Source of the DNA: JBGAWK01 sp044227665
GTDB lineage: Bacteria > Bacteroidota > Bacteroidia > Chitinophagales > JADIYW01
Length of the DNA: 64,000 bases
Assembly (NCBI GenBank): GCA_044227665.1
Contig: JBGAWK010000007.1
Span: 17,960 to 81,959, forward strand
Reading direction: 5' to 3'
Made by a program: the position numbers and the translations under genes. How positions within the stretch are numbered: the first letter of the stretch is position 1; the number at the start of each line of letters is the position of its first letter. This document shows, in pieces, positions 26,274 through 35,803 of the stretch. Under the pieces are notes generated by a model, which saw nothing but the letters and a program-made list of their open reading frames with translations, was not told the origin of the DNA and ran no database searches.

Positions 26274-27023
26274 ATGAAAACGTCTATTACACTATTGGCA
26301 GCATTTTTAGTAGCATCCACAATCTCTGCACAAACGCTCACCACTATTCAAGGTACAGAAAAGTATATAGAGGTAAAAGTCAGTGATACCATGACAGTCA
26401 CACCGGATATTATCAAATTTATGATAAGTATCGAAAATGCAGACGCCTTTGACTACGATGATTATAGTGAAGACGAAAATGAAGTCAGAAATGTTCGTAA
26501 AACAAGTAATAAACAACAGCTTACCAAGAACCAAATAGAGATGATTCTAGATAAACATAAATATATGTATAAGTATAATAAAGAAAATGAGAAAAACGGC
26601 ATGGGTAGTACCAAAGGCTTGGATATGTTTGGCAATTCCTTTGAAGTTACGCTAAATAGCATGAGCCAGCTAGAAGCATTGGAAGCAGAATTGGAGAAAG
26701 TAGATGATATAGAAACTATGATAATGAGCACAGGTGTGACAAATCAGCATCAATATGAACTACAGCTAATAGATAGGCTGATGAGAAGAGCACGTGAGGA
26801 GGCAAATGTTATTGCCAAATCAATGAATGTTACAGTTGATATGCCATTGAATGTATCCAATGCCACATGGGACGACTTATATACAGGCATGTTCAATAAG
26901 CCGAATAGCATGGGAGGATTAGGAAGTATATTTTCGATGTTTGGCAGTATGTTTAAATCTGGAAGTCAGAAAGCCGAGGTTGTTATCTCAAAATCTATTG
27001 TGGTAAGATTTAGTTACAAGTAG
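26274..27023 (+). CDS. Exported SIMPL-domain-like protein
   Basis: The 249-residue protein has a clear signal peptide (cleavage after ISAQ, residue 20). The following region begins with a strand, KYIEVKVSDTMTVTPDIIKFMISIE, that fits the opening of SIMPL/DUF541 proteins. A later part has VTLNSMSQLEALEAELEKV and LIDRLMRRAREEANVIAKSM, also as in that family, and a C-terminal strand VVISKSIVVRFSYK. A charged insertion sits at about residues 65-110. SIMPL proteins are periplasmic and of unclear function. The 3' end overlaps that of tmk by 14 bp on the opposite strand. Confidence 0.65.
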   Translation: MKTSITLLAAFLVASTISAQTLTTIQGTEKYIEVKVSDTMTVTPDIIKFMISIENADAFDYDDYSEDENEVRNVRKTSNKQQLTKNQIEMILDKHKYMYKYNKENEKNGMGSTKGLDMFGNSFEVTLNSMSQLEALEAELEKVDDIETMIMSTGVTNQHQYELQLIDRLMRRAREEANVIAKSMNVTVDMPLNVSNATWDDLYTGMFNKPNSMGGLGSIFSMFGSMFKSGSQKAEVVISKSIVVRFSYK

Positions 27024-27636
27024 TAAGTGCTAAGAAGTTAGTGTAAATTTCTTCTGCAATACTGTCTTCATCCTTATCGCCATCTATGATGACTATTTTT
27101 TCATAAGAAGAAATCTTGTCAAAGGCTTCGAGATATTTTTTTCTTACAGCAATAAGATTGTCTAAGTTTTCATAAATCTCTTGCGTAGTACGTCCTTTTT
27201 GTATTCTCTCTATAGATTTTTCAGGAGAAATATCTATAAAAAAATGTGCATGAGGTTTTAGGCAATTTACTGCTACTTTGTTCATTTCTATGACCCAATC
27301 TATATCTACATGAGCACCATGATAGGCATAAGATGAAAGGTAATATCTGTCGCTAAGAATGTGATAGCCCTCATTTAGTTTCTTTAGCATACCATCATTG
27401 TCATTGAGAATGTGTTCCATTCTGTCAGCCAAGAATAGTCCTGCAATAGCATAAGGATTTGAAGGTCTAGTGCCACTAAAAATTTTTCTTATAAGAAGAC
27501 CGAGGTCTTCATTTGTAGGCTCACAAGTAATATGCACCTGCTCACCTAGATTTAGAATACGCTGTTGTAGTTTCTTTATCTGTGTACTTTTTCCACTGCC
27601 GTCTATGCCTTCAAAAGCAATAAATATAGGTTGCAT
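27010..27636 (-). CDS. tmk: Thymidylate kinase
   Basis: The 208-residue protein has the P-loop FEGIDGSGKST (residues 8-18), the CEPTNED region, DRYYLSSYAYHG (the DR motif that positions dTMP) and a LID region with RIQKGRTTQEIYE. It phosphorylates dTMP to dTDP, an essential step to dTTP. The start is firm because the P-loop begins at residue 8. A TATTTTTG box ends only five bases before the ATG, suggesting a leaderless or nearly leaderless message. Confidence 0.95.
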   Translation of the reverse strand: MQPIFIAFEGIDGSGKSTQIKKLQQRILNLGEQVHITCEPTNEDLGLLIRKIFSGTRPSNPYAIAGLFLADRMEHILNDNDGMLKKLNEGYHILSDRYYLSSYAYHGAHVDIDWVIEMNKVAVNCLKPHAHFFIDISPEKSIERIQKGRTTQEIYENLDNLIAVRKKYLEAFDKISSYEKIVIIDGDKDEDSIAEEIYTNFLALTTCN

Positions 27637-27641
27637 ATATG

Positions 27642-27649
27642 CAAAAATA
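27642..27649 (-). promoter_or_regulatory. -7 promoter box of tmk
   Basis: TATTTTTG on the minus strand is an exact TAnnTTTG match and ends five bases before the start codon. Confidence 0.5.
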
Positions 27650-27767
27650 GCCCTATTTGCTTTTACGTACTAGTAAAACTTATAATCTTATACTATTCCT
27701 TTGGTTTAAAATTATTTAATTTTAGCATACGTTATACAATTAAGTATCTTTAGCCAGTCGAAAATCT

Positions 27768-29663
27768 ATGAGTGACGTAATCAAACACGAATGTGGTATC
27801 GCATTCTTGAGGTTGTTGAAACCCCTATCATTTTATAAGGAAAAGTATGGTGATATCTTTTATGGTTTGCATAAGATGTACTTGCTCATGGAGAAGCAAC
27901 ACAATCGAGGACAAGATGGAGCAGGGCTAGTAAGCGTAAAGATAGATTCACCTCCCGGGGTGCCATATTATGATAGAGAAAGAAGTATAGCCACAAATGC
28001 GATAAAAGAAATATATGCCGAAATTTTTGAGAAGATAAATTCTGTCGGAGAGAATATCCTTCAGAATGCCGATGATGCATATATCACAAATCATATTCCA
28101 TTTATGGGAGATTTGCTACTTGGACATCTCAGATACGGTACGCATGGCAGTAATAGTAAAAGTAACTGCCATCCGCGTATCAGAGCCAATAACTGGAAGA
28201 CCCGTACATTGATGGTAGCAGGCAACTTTAACCTTACTAATGTAGATGAGTTATTTGAACATTTAGTACAGTTGGGGCAATTCCCCAAGGAAGTATCAGA
28301 TACTATGACCGTATTAGAAAAAATAGGACATTTCTTAGATACAGAAAATCAGAGATTGTTCAAACAATATAAGTATCTAGGGCTAGATAATAGAACTATC
28401 ACAAATCAGATTGCTTCAAACCTGAACTACCAAAATATACTACAGCCCTCTGCTCAGGACTTTGACGGGGGATATGTAATGGCGGGAATAATTGGTCATG
28501 GCGATGCCTTTGTCATGAGAGATCCTAACGGCATACGCCCTGCATATTATTATTATGATGATGAAATAGTGGTAGTAGCCAGTGAAAGACCAGCCATACA
28601 GACCACTTTTAATGTCCACAGAGACAAAGTCAAAGAATTGGAGCCTGCTACGGCCATTACTATAAGAAAAAATGGCGCAGTAACCATAATCCCTACGATA
28701 GAAAGAGCTGAGAAAAAATCGTGCAGTTTTGAGCGGATATATTTTTCACGAGGAAGTGATTATGAAATATACAGAGAAAGAAAGGAATTGGGCAAACTCC
28801 TTACCCATAAGATACTCGAAGCCGTAGATTATGATTTCGAGCATACTGTGTTCTCATATATTCCCAATACGGCAGAAGTAGCATTCTATGGCATGGTGGA
28901 CGAGCTCAGAAAATCTTTTATAAGAAGACAAATCCAATACCTTCGAGATAATAATATCAATGATGCCGATACAATAGAAAAGTATATTACTCAAACGCCA
29001 AGAATAGAAAAAATAGCAATAAAAGATGTAAAACTTAGAACGTTTATCACAGAAGATGACGCTAGAAATGACTTAGTGCACCATGTATATGATGTCACCT
29101 ATGGTATAGTCCAAAATAATAGAGACACCATAGTAGTACTGGATGATTCAATAGTAAGAGGTACTACGCTCAAAGAAAGTATTCTCACTATGTTGGACAG
29201 GCTTCAGCCCAAAAAAATAATTATAGTATCATCAGCACCTCAGATTAGATACCCTGATTGCTACGGCATAGATATGTCTAAAATAGGAAATTTTGTTGTT
29301 TTTAAGGCGGCTGTGCAACTAATCAAAGAAAATTTGCCGTCTAGTTATTTGGAATCTATCTATAAAGAGTGTAAGATTGAATTATTAAAAACGGATGGTC
29401 AGATTGGAAATCCTGTAAAGAAAGTTTACGCACCTTTTACAGACCAACAGATACTACAAAAAATTAGTGACATAGTGAAGCCTAATCATATATTTTCTGA
29501 TGTACAGATAATCTATCAATCTGTAGAAGATCTCCATATTGCCTGCCCCAATAATTTGGGAGACTGGTACTTCACTGGAGATTATCCTACAGTAGGAGGA
29601 ACAAAATCCTGTATTAAGTCATTTATTAATTTTTATGAGGGAAAAAATTTGAGAGCCTATTAG
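27768..29663 (+). CDS. PurF-like amidophosphoribosyltransferase, long Bacteroidota form
   Basis: The 631-residue protein has an N-terminal class II glutamine amidotransferase domain. Its nucleophile is Cys9 in HECGIAF, so the first eight residues must be removed as a propeptide; RGQDGAG and GHLRYGTHG follow. The phosphoribosyltransferase domain has DDSIVRGTTL, the PRPP loop, and DPNGIRPA upstream. The reaction is PRPP plus glutamine to 5-phosphoribosylamine, the first step of purine synthesis. It is over 100 residues longer than classical PurF, and Bacteroidota often carry this form beside a standard PurF, so its exact role is less sure. It stands alone. Confidence 0.8.
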   Translation: MSDVIKHECGIAFLRLLKPLSFYKEKYGDIFYGLHKMYLLMEKQHNRGQDGAGLVSVKIDSPPGVPYYDRERSIATNAIKEIYAEIFEKINSVGENILQNADDAYITNHIPFMGDLLLGHLRYGTHGSNSKSNCHPRIRANNWKTRTLMVAGNFNLTNVDELFEHLVQLGQFPKEVSDTMTVLEKIGHFLDTENQRLFKQYKYLGLDNRTITNQIASNLNYQNILQPSAQDFDGGYVMAGIIGHGDAFVMRDPNGIRPAYYYYDDEIVVVASERPAIQTTFNVHRDKVKELEPATAITIRKNGAVTIIPTIERAEKKSCSFERIYFSRGSDYEIYRERKELGKLLTHKILEAVDYDFEHTVFSYIPNTAEVAFYGMVDELRKSFIRRQIQYLRDNNINDADTIEKYITQTPRIEKIAIKDVKLRTFITEDDARNDLVHHVYDVTYGIVQNNRDTIVVLDDSIVRGTTLKESILTMLDRLQPKKIIIVSSAPQIRYPDCYGIDMSKIGNFVVFKAAVQLIKENLPSSYLESIYKECKIELLKTDGQIGNPVKKVYAPFTDQQILQKISDIVKPNHIFSDVQIIYQSVEDLHIACPNNLGDWYFTGDYPTVGGTKSCIKSFINFYEGKNLRAY

Positions 29664-29737
29664 TTAATAATTTAATTTTATTACCAATATTCATTAATTC
29701 TAAAATATTATATAATTTTACAAAAATATTTACTAAC

Positions 29738-31528
29738 ATGAGAAAATTGTTTCTTTTTGCAATCCTCGCTCTTGGTTTGAATGTCAATGCACAGGATAAC
29801 AACACAGACGTTGTGGATGACCAACACAGATTACCGGAAGAATATTGGCCGGTAAAAGAACACGTCAAAGAAAAAAAGTGGGATCAATATGAAGAGTACA
29901 TTAATGGAAAATCTTTATATGCTCCTCGTCGTCGTCACATGCCGGCGATAGGTCTTTCTGGTGGTTTTTCGTACACATCTGGTGACGTTAAGGCTAGACC
30001 AGGATGGGGTGCCGGTATATTCTTCAGACATAATATAGGGTATTTACTTTCTTTGCGTTATGACGTAGCCTTTCATAGAACTTATGGTGTAAACTATGAG
30101 CCACTATCTTTGACAGGAGATTTACAAAATACACGTCCTGCAATTAGAGATGCTGCATACAACGGTACTAATAATGGTGTGAAATATTCTGATTTCCCTG
30201 GTAATACTACAGTTTATTCAAATTATAGAAATAATATTATTGATGCAGATGCTAACTTAATATTGAATTTAGGCAATATTTTGTTTCACAAGCCAGACAA
30301 TAGATGGAATGTATATGGCTTAGTAGGTTTTGGTGGTATGTTATACAAAACTTGGGTGGATGCATTGGACGATAATAATATGCCTCATAATTTTGATTTG
30401 GCCACTCAGTCTATGGATGCCTTCAAAGCTTCTAGCCCTAGGGGAGGTAACGTAGCACCTAGTGAGAGAAGAGATGTGTGGCACTATCTTTATGATAATG
30501 TTTTTGATGGTCGCCCTCGTAAAATGGACTGGGAAACAGCCGCAGAAGGACATAAAAATGAAGAATCATTAAAATCTTATGTATTCAACCCTATTGCACA
30601 TATCGGTATAGGTGTGGAATATCTTATGGGTAAAAAGAAAAGATGGGCATTAGGATTGGAAGAAAAAGCTACCTTTACGAATGATGACCTCTTGGACAGC
30701 CGTCGCTGGACAGAACAAGGAGACCTTACGCGTGACTTTGATACATATCACTATATTTCTGCTAAATTAGCTTACAACCTAGGTAGTGCAAAGAAAAGAG
30801 AATTGCCTATGTGGTGGGAAAACCCTACAGACTTATATCTACGTAAATATGAAAAGCCTTCTCCTGACTGTAGCAAAGATGAAGACGGTGATGGCGTTTC
30901 TGACTGTACTGATAAGCAGCCAGATTCTAAGCAAGGCTGCCCTGTAGATGCTAATGGTGTGACTAAAGATAGTGATGGTGATGGTTGTATGGACTGTGAT
31001 GATCCAGAGCCATTCTCTTCTCCACAATTACCTATAGTAGATTGTAAAAATGTCTTTGACTTTGCGCCTAAGCAATGTTGTGATCAAATCAAAGCTATAT
31101 TGGAAAATCCTAACTTCGGTAAAAATTCAGCCACGAACTCTTGCTTAGATGCTACTTTGCCTTCATTGAACTATTCTGTAGATAGATATGGTGTTCCAGC
31201 TGATGCTAATATGCAATTAGCACAAATTGCTACTAAGATGCAAGAATGCCCAGATTTGAGAATGAGTGTTAATGCTAATACAGTTTCACCTAAAAATATT
31301 AAGTACAATGAGCAGTTGTCATACAATAGAGCTTCTGAAGCAATAGACTATCTTGTAGAAAAATATGGTATCTCTAGAGACAGATTTATTCTTAACTATA
31401 GTGGTCAAACTTCTACAGATGCATCTCAAGCAACAAATGCTGTTCAGTTCAAGTTTGTAGATGATGCAGTGCAAGGAACAAGCAATCCTCCTGCCCCACA
31501 TCCTGGACTAAAAGCAGGAAAAGAATAA
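29738..31528 (+). CDS. Outer-membrane protein with beta-barrel, TSP3 calcium repeats and an OmpA-like end
   Basis: The 596-residue protein has a signal peptide (ends NVNAQ, residue 19) and a barrel-like region (about 70-360). An Asp-rich linker follows with two thrombospondin type-3-like calcium motifs (DEDGDGVSDCTDKQPDS and DSDGDGCMDCDDPEP). A cysteine-containing region and a C-terminal OmpA-like domain with NEQLSYNRASEAIDYLVEKYGI complete it. The usual peptidoglycan-contacting Asp of OmpA (in GHTD) is replaced here by NANT, so wall binding may be weak or lost. A strong terminator follows and it is monocistronic. Confidence 0.8.
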   Translation: MRKLFLFAILALGLNVNAQDNNTDVVDDQHRLPEEYWPVKEHVKEKKWDQYEEYINGKSLYAPRRRHMPAIGLSGGFSYTSGDVKARPGWGAGIFFRHNIGYLLSLRYDVAFHRTYGVNYEPLSLTGDLQNTRPAIRDAAYNGTNNGVKYSDFPGNTTVYSNYRNNIIDADANLILNLGNILFHKPDNRWNVYGLVGFGGMLYKTWVDALDDNNMPHNFDLATQSMDAFKASSPRGGNVAPSERRDVWHYLYDNVFDGRPRKMDWETAAEGHKNEESLKSYVFNPIAHIGIGVEYLMGKKKRWALGLEEKATFTNDDLLDSRRWTEQGDLTRDFDTYHYISAKLAYNLGSAKKRELPMWWENPTDLYLRKYEKPSPDCSKDEDGDGVSDCTDKQPDSKQGCPVDANGVTKDSDGDGCMDCDDPEPFSSPQLPIVDCKNVFDFAPKQCCDQIKAILENPNFGKNSATNSCLDATLPSLNYSVDRYGVPADANMQLAQIATKMQECPDLRMSVNANTVSPKNIKYNEQLSYNRASEAIDYLVEKYGISRDRFILNYSGQTSTDASQATNAVQFKFVDDAVQGTSNPPAPHPGLKAGKE

Positions 31529-31550
31529 TTTTTTGATAGTAAATTATAAA

Positions 31551-31584
31551 AATAGGCTCGCCATAAAGGTGAGCCTATTTTTTA
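31551..31584 (+). terminator. Terminator after the OmpA-like gene
   Basis: A 12-bp stem AATAGGCTCGCC/GGTGAGCCTATT (31551-31562 with 31568-31579, one G-T pair) has a 5-nt loop and a T-run. Confidence 0.92.
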
Positions 31585-31603
31585 TCTATATGTTTTAAAC
31601 TAT

Positions 31604-31611
31604 TATTTTTG
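31604..31611 (+). promoter_or_regulatory. -7 promoter box of the SDR gene
   Basis: TATTTTTG is an exact TAnnTTTG match ending eight bases before the ATG at 31620. Confidence 0.5.
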
Positions 31612-31619
31612 TAATCATC

Positions 31620-32378
31620 ATGCAAAAAACTATTCTAATAACAGGAGCATCATCAGGATTTGGGGAAGCTATTGCCTATAAGTTTGCACAGCAAGGATGG
31701 ACATGTATTATTACTGGAAGAAGGGGAGAACGCCTAAATAAAGTAGCCGATACTATAAGGAATAATTATGGTACAAAAGTACTAGTGCTTACTTTTGATA
31801 TTAGAAGCCTTGATGCGGTGAAAGAAGCTATTGCTTCTATACCCGAAAATTTCAAAACGATAGATGTGCTAGTAAATAATGCGGGATTAGCAGTAGGTAG
31901 AAGCCCTATTCAAGCTGGTATTTATGACGACTGGGAACGCATGATAGATACTAATATAAAAGGCCTATTGTATGTGACTAGAGAAGTTGTCCCATTAATG
32001 ATTGCACACGGCAAGGGTCACATTATCAATATAGCCTCATTGGCAGGGATAGAGAGTTATGGGGGAGGCAATGTGTATTGCGGTACTAAACATGCAGTGA
32101 GAGCTATGAGTAGAGGCATGAGGATAGATTTGGTAAATGACAATATCAAGGTTTCATGTGTAAGTCCTGGAGCCGCAGATACTGAATTTTCTTTGGTGAG
32201 ATATAAAGGGAATAAAGAAGTCGCAGAAAAAACCTATGAAGGATTTCAGCCATTATCTGCCGAAGATGTTGCAGAAAGCGTGTATTTTATTGCTAGTCAA
32301 CCTGCACATGTCAATATTGAAGAGATTTTTATGCTTCCAACCGCACAAGCGAATTCTACAGTTTTTAATAGAAAATAA
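31620..32378 (+). CDS. Short-chain dehydrogenase/reductase (YdfG-like)
   Basis: The 252-residue classical SDR has the cofactor loop TGASSGFG (residues 7-14), Arg residues after strand 2 (TGRRGERL) that favour NADP(H), NNAG, the catalytic Ser in NIASLAG, and YCGTK with catalytic Tyr and Lys. It is closest in pattern to YdfG-type dehydrogenases acting on 3-hydroxy acids or serine, but the substrate cannot be read from sequence. It may be co-transcribed with the nfu-like and hemJ genes, with a 51-bp gap before the next gene. Confidence 0.88.
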   Translation: MQKTILITGASSGFGEAIAYKFAQQGWTCIITGRRGERLNKVADTIRNNYGTKVLVLTFDIRSLDAVKEAIASIPENFKTIDVLVNNAGLAVGRSPIQAGIYDDWERMIDTNIKGLLYVTREVVPLMIAHGKGHIINIASLAGIESYGGGNVYCGTKHAVRAMSRGMRIDLVNDNIKVSCVSPGAADTEFSLVRYKGNKEVAEKTYEGFQPLSAEDVAESVYFIASQPAHVNIEEIFMLPTAQANSTVFNRK

Positions 32379-32429
32379 TAGAATCAACATTTATATTTAA
32401 TTGTTGTTTCATAAAATATAGATTCTACA

Positions 32430-33023
32430 ATGTCAACAGTTAATTCTACTCCAGTAATGCTTTATACCGAAGCAACACCAAATCCCAATACTTTAAAATT
32501 TGTCGTAAATAGATCACTTATTGATGGTGAGGCTTTTCAATTATCTCGCGATGAGTTAAGTATAGATACGCATTTTGCCAATGTGATTTATTCTTTTCCC
32601 TATGTGCAAAATTTGTTTTTATCTACAAATTATATTAGTATTTCTAAGGATGACACGGTACTTTGGGCAGAAGCTATGCCGGAATTGAGGGAAGAAATAA
32701 AAAAATATTTGGAAGTAGATAAGCCACTATTTTCATTGGGATATGTACGTTCTCAGGCACAAGCAAGTAATACTATTTCTGATGATGATTCTGATGTAAA
32801 TATCCGTATTAAAGCGGCATTGGATAAATATGTAAAACCTGCTGTGGAGATGGATGGCGGCAATATCAGTTTTGTCAAATTTGAAGATGGTATTTTGGTA
32901 TTGCAGCTACAAGGTTCTTGCAGTGGGTGTCCTTCTTCTACCATCACATTGAAGCAAGGAATTGAACAATTGATGAAGCGATTTGTGCCGGAAGTTATAG
33001 AAGTGGTAGCTGAAAATGAGTAA
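32430..33023 (+). CDS. NifU/Nfu-type iron-sulfur scaffold protein
   Basis: The 197-residue protein has an N-terminal Nfu_N domain (TEATPNPNTLKFVVNR at about 12-27) and a C-terminal NifU-like domain with VEMDGGNISFVKFEDG and the cluster-binding pair Cys164-x2-Cys167 in CSGCPSS. It carries 4Fe-4S clusters to client enzymes. The gene order with the HemJ-like gene (2-bp gap) suggests co-expression of cofactor-maturation functions. Confidence 0.9.
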   Translation: MSTVNSTPVMLYTEATPNPNTLKFVVNRSLIDGEAFQLSRDELSIDTHFANVIYSFPYVQNLFLSTNYISISKDDTVLWAEAMPELREEIKKYLEVDKPLFSLGYVRSQAQASNTISDDDSDVNIRIKAALDKYVKPAVEMDGGNISFVKFEDGILVLQLQGSCSGCPSSTITLKQGIEQLMKRFVPEVIEVVAENE

Positions 33024-33025
33024 CG

Positions 33026-33553
33026 ATGTTCCTATATCTTAAAGCTTTACATATCATCTTCGTTGTCAATTGGTTTGCGGGATTATTTTATATGCCTAGA
33101 TTGTTTATTTATACTCGTGAAGCGCAGGATAAAGCAGAACCTTCTCGTTCTATACTTATACAACAAAATTTACTTATGCAGTGGCGGCTGTGGTATATCA
33201 TCACTTGGCCCTCTGCAATAATTACTTTGCTATTGGGATTATATATGCTACACCTATATGGTGGCTTTCCTTCTTGGTTGTTATGGAAACTTGGGTTCGT
33301 ACTTGCTTTGTATATTTATCATATAGTATGTCATACTATATTTTTACAGCAACAAAAAAATATTTTCTCGTGGACATCGAAACAACTCAGAATTTGGAAT
33401 GAGGTTGCCACCATTCTTTTATTTATTATAGTATTTTTAGTAGTTGTAAAAAATCAGATGAGTATGCTTTGGGCTATAGTAGGCGTATTTGTATTATCAG
33501 TACTTCTTATGACGGGAATAAGGATATATGATAGAATCAGAAAAGACGACTAG
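33026..33553 (+). CDS. hemJ: HemJ-like (CopD/UPF0093) protoporphyrinogen oxidase
   Basis: The 175-residue protein has four to five membrane spans. The HemJ signature is at the start (LKALHIIFVVNWFAGLFYMPR), followed by RLWYIITWPSAI and WLLWKLGFVLALYIYH. HemJ oxidises protoporphyrinogen IX to protoporphyrin IX in haem synthesis, using heme-binding His. It overlaps the convergent M48 peptidase gene by 4 bp at the 3' end. Confidence 0.85.
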   Translation: MFLYLKALHIIFVVNWFAGLFYMPRLFIYTREAQDKAEPSRSILIQQNLLMQWRLWYIITWPSAIITLLLGLYMLHLYGGFPSWLLWKLGFVLALYIYHIVCHTIFLQQQKNIFSWTSKQLRIWNEVATILLFIIVFLVVVKNQMSMLWAIVGVFVLSVLLMTGIRIYDRIRKDD

Positions 33554-34659
33554 AATTGCTGCTTATTACAGGATGTCTCTAAAGCATTAAAAATTTTTTC
33601 TAATTGAGGTTCCTCATATCTTTTGGGATGTTTCTGGATGAAACTCTTGGTATATTTTATTCGGTGTGGTAAGGATGGGTGTGTCTGTAAAAATTCTGGA
33701 ATATGGTATGTCTTACCGCCAATATTGATTTCATCCTCTTTATCTTCTGACACTGCTTTATTCATATTTGTAAAAAGTTCCGGCATCCCATTAACGTTGC
33801 GATGTGCGTTAGAGAGCAGTTGAAGACCTTCCATATCTGCTTCTTTTTCTAGCCCACGATTGTAATGTAATTGATTTACTACGTCAACATTCTGCATTAC
33901 ACTAGCAGAATTGGTGCCAAAAAACAAGGAAATGATTACTGTCCTAGAAAGAGAGTTCAGCAGTATTTGCATACTATGTCTATTCCTAGTGTGTATATAC
34001 TCATGCGCTAATAATGCAGATAGTTCTTCATGGCTGTGCATCATGCGTATGATGCTATCATATACTACAATATTACCACCGGGAAGTGCATAAGCGTTCA
34101 TGATGTCGTCAGATATTACAGTAATATGTACATTTGTGTCGGCAGGGGCGAGGTTCAGTTGTTTCCAATATCTATTTATAAGTACAGTAGCGCTGTCGTT
34201 TTTTTCCTCATTCTGTAACATATTTACAGAAAGCGTCTTTCCCCAGCTAATTTCTGTCTTTTTGCTTATAAATGGCATTACAGCTTTTGTGAGGATTTTG
34301 GTGCCCCAGAAATATATCGTAAAAAATGAAACTATAATTAATATGAGCAATGGGATTACAACCTTATCATTATTGGCTAGAAGCCAAAAGAATTTGGTGC
34401 GTAACTGATTATGTAAGTATTTATGAGAACGTAATTTTTCAAAATCTTCTTTAGAAAACAGTAAACTTTCTCTGGGATACTTATTGTTGAGAATACTGTT
34501 TCCTAATTCCTGTTTTTCTATGTCTTTGTAATTCCAAAGTATATGCTTAGCATCACGAGTATAGATGTCTAATCCATCAATTTGCACTACAACTTCCACC
34601 TCCTGAGGTCGTGAAGAGATGCCATCCAAGTATTTTGCACTGTAAGTTTCTATCGTCAT
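33550..34659 (-). CDS. M48-family metallopeptidase, membrane anchored
   Basis: The 369-residue protein has an N-terminal cytoplasmic part, one membrane span (about residues 98-118) and an M48 peptidase domain. The zinc motif HEYIH (His219, Glu220, His223) sits in LLAHEYIHTRNRHS, with the third ligand region in EKEADMEGLQLL and YALPGGNIVVYDS upstream. M48 enzymes of this type act in envelope protein quality control. Its start overlaps the DUF898 stop by 4 bp, and that pair recurs in many bacteria. Confidence 0.88.
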   Translation of the reverse strand: MTIETYSAKYLDGISSRPQEVEVVVQIDGLDIYTRDAKHILWNYKDIEKQELGNSILNNKYPRESLLFSKEDFEKLRSHKYLHNQLRTKFFWLLANNDKVVIPLLILIIVSFFTIYFWGTKILTKAVMPFISKKTEISWGKTLSVNMLQNEEKNDSATVLINRYWKQLNLAPADTNVHITVISDDIMNAYALPGGNIVVYDSIIRMMHSHEELSALLAHEYIHTRNRHSMQILLNSLSRTVIISLFFGTNSASVMQNVDVVNQLHYNRGLEKEADMEGLQLLSNAHRNVNGMPELFTNMNKAVSEDKEDEINIGGKTYHIPEFLQTHPSLPHRIKYTKSFIQKHPKRYEEPQLEKIFNALETSCNKQQF

Positions 34660-35645
34660 ATTACATCTAGGGCATCCAAAAAGTCTTCGCCGGAGGCATC
34701 ATTGAAGTCACTTTCTGTTTGTATTATGGTATTAGGAGAAAATCCTTGCTCTACGACCACATTATCAAAAATGAGATTCAGTGTACGCTTGATTATCCAA
34801 GGATAGGCAAGACCTAAGGTAATCGTCAATAAGAAAAGATTTACTATTTCAAACTTGAAAAGTCGCCATCCGCTGAGGTTGGCATCGAATCTTATTTCGC
34901 GATTATCTTGTACCATATAGGTATTGTCCATATCATAGTTGTAAAGCTGTGCACGCCATGAAAAAACATATAATCCTAAAGTAATTATAGATAGTAGAAT
35001 CCCTTTGATGTTTATTAAAAAACGGTCTCTGCCTAAGCCGCAATAACCAAATTGTATGTTGCCAAATCGAAGATGCCCATAGATATATTTACTGAGGTTT
35101 GCTCCCATCCAGAAACTATACCACCCGAGTGTGACGACAGTAAGGAATATATTTTTATAGAATAGTAATGCAAATTCCTTCAGATTTCCTCTATAGCCAA
35201 AGAAAATATTACGCCATGAAGATTTAGAGGCTCTGAAGCGAAGCCCTCCATGTATCGCTACAGGCATTAATCCCAAAATCAAAATATATACTAGTACAAT
35301 AACGATGAATGTAATTTTACTTTCTTGACCAAAGGTGAACATAGACCCTAGCATAAGTGCATAAATCAGTATTATTAGCACCAATATCTTGAGATAGCCT
35401 CTTAATATCTGCATGGGCGTGGCATGGTATTCAAAAGGACTATCTGCCAACAAGGTATGGTGATACAAATATTTTGTCATGCGGACTTTTGCCCAAGGAT
35501 AGTAAAATCCTAAGGTCACTATGGAGAAAAGTATATTTACAACTGAGATTTTAAATAATTCACTGCCTTTTCCTGTGAAAAATAGCCTGTAAAAAGATGT
35601 AGGCAAAGTATTTTGCTGCTCATTAGGGAGATTCTGATTTTCCAT
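34656..35645 (-). CDS. DUF898 (YjgN-like) membrane protein
   Basis: The 329-residue protein has about eight membrane spans. It repeats the DUF898 motif around GFYYPWAKVRMTKYLYHH, VTLGWYSFWMGANLSKYIYGH and TLGLAYPWIIKRTLN. Its function is unknown; relatives are often paired with an M48 peptidase, as here. The frame is open to a TTG at 35750, but that codon lies inside an exact -7 promoter box, so the ATG at 35645 (MENQNLPNEQQ) is the start. Confidence 0.85.
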   Translation of the reverse strand: MENQNLPNEQQNTLPTSFYRLFFTGKGSELFKISVVNILFSIVTLGFYYPWAKVRMTKYLYHHTLLADSPFEYHATPMQILRGYLKILVLIILIYALMLGSMFTFGQESKITFIVIVLVYILILGLMPVAIHGGLRFRASKSSWRNIFFGYRGNLKEFALLFYKNIFLTVVTLGWYSFWMGANLSKYIYGHLRFGNIQFGYCGLGRDRFLINIKGILLSIITLGLYVFSWRAQLYNYDMDNTYMVQDNREIRFDANLSGWRLFKFEIVNLFLLTITLGLAYPWIIKRTLNLIFDNVVVEQGFSPNTIIQTESDFNDASGEDFLDALDVI

Positions 35646-35747
35646 TAACAGGTAATTATATATCGAATATATTAAATTTTTTACATTTATAAAATTAAAC
35701 TGTACAAAAGTTAGCGTGATGAACCTACGTACACCTCGAAGTAGCAC

Positions 35748-35755
35748 CAAAGGTA
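35748..35755 (-). promoter_or_regulatory. -7 promoter box of the DUF898/M48 operon
   Basis: TACCTTTG on the minus strand is an exact TAnnTTTG match, giving a leader of about 95 nt to the ATG at 35645. Confidence 0.45.
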
Positions 35756-35803
35756 AACTCAGGTAAGGTATGCAGCCTAATTCTACGTACAGCGGGTGGG
35801 GGA

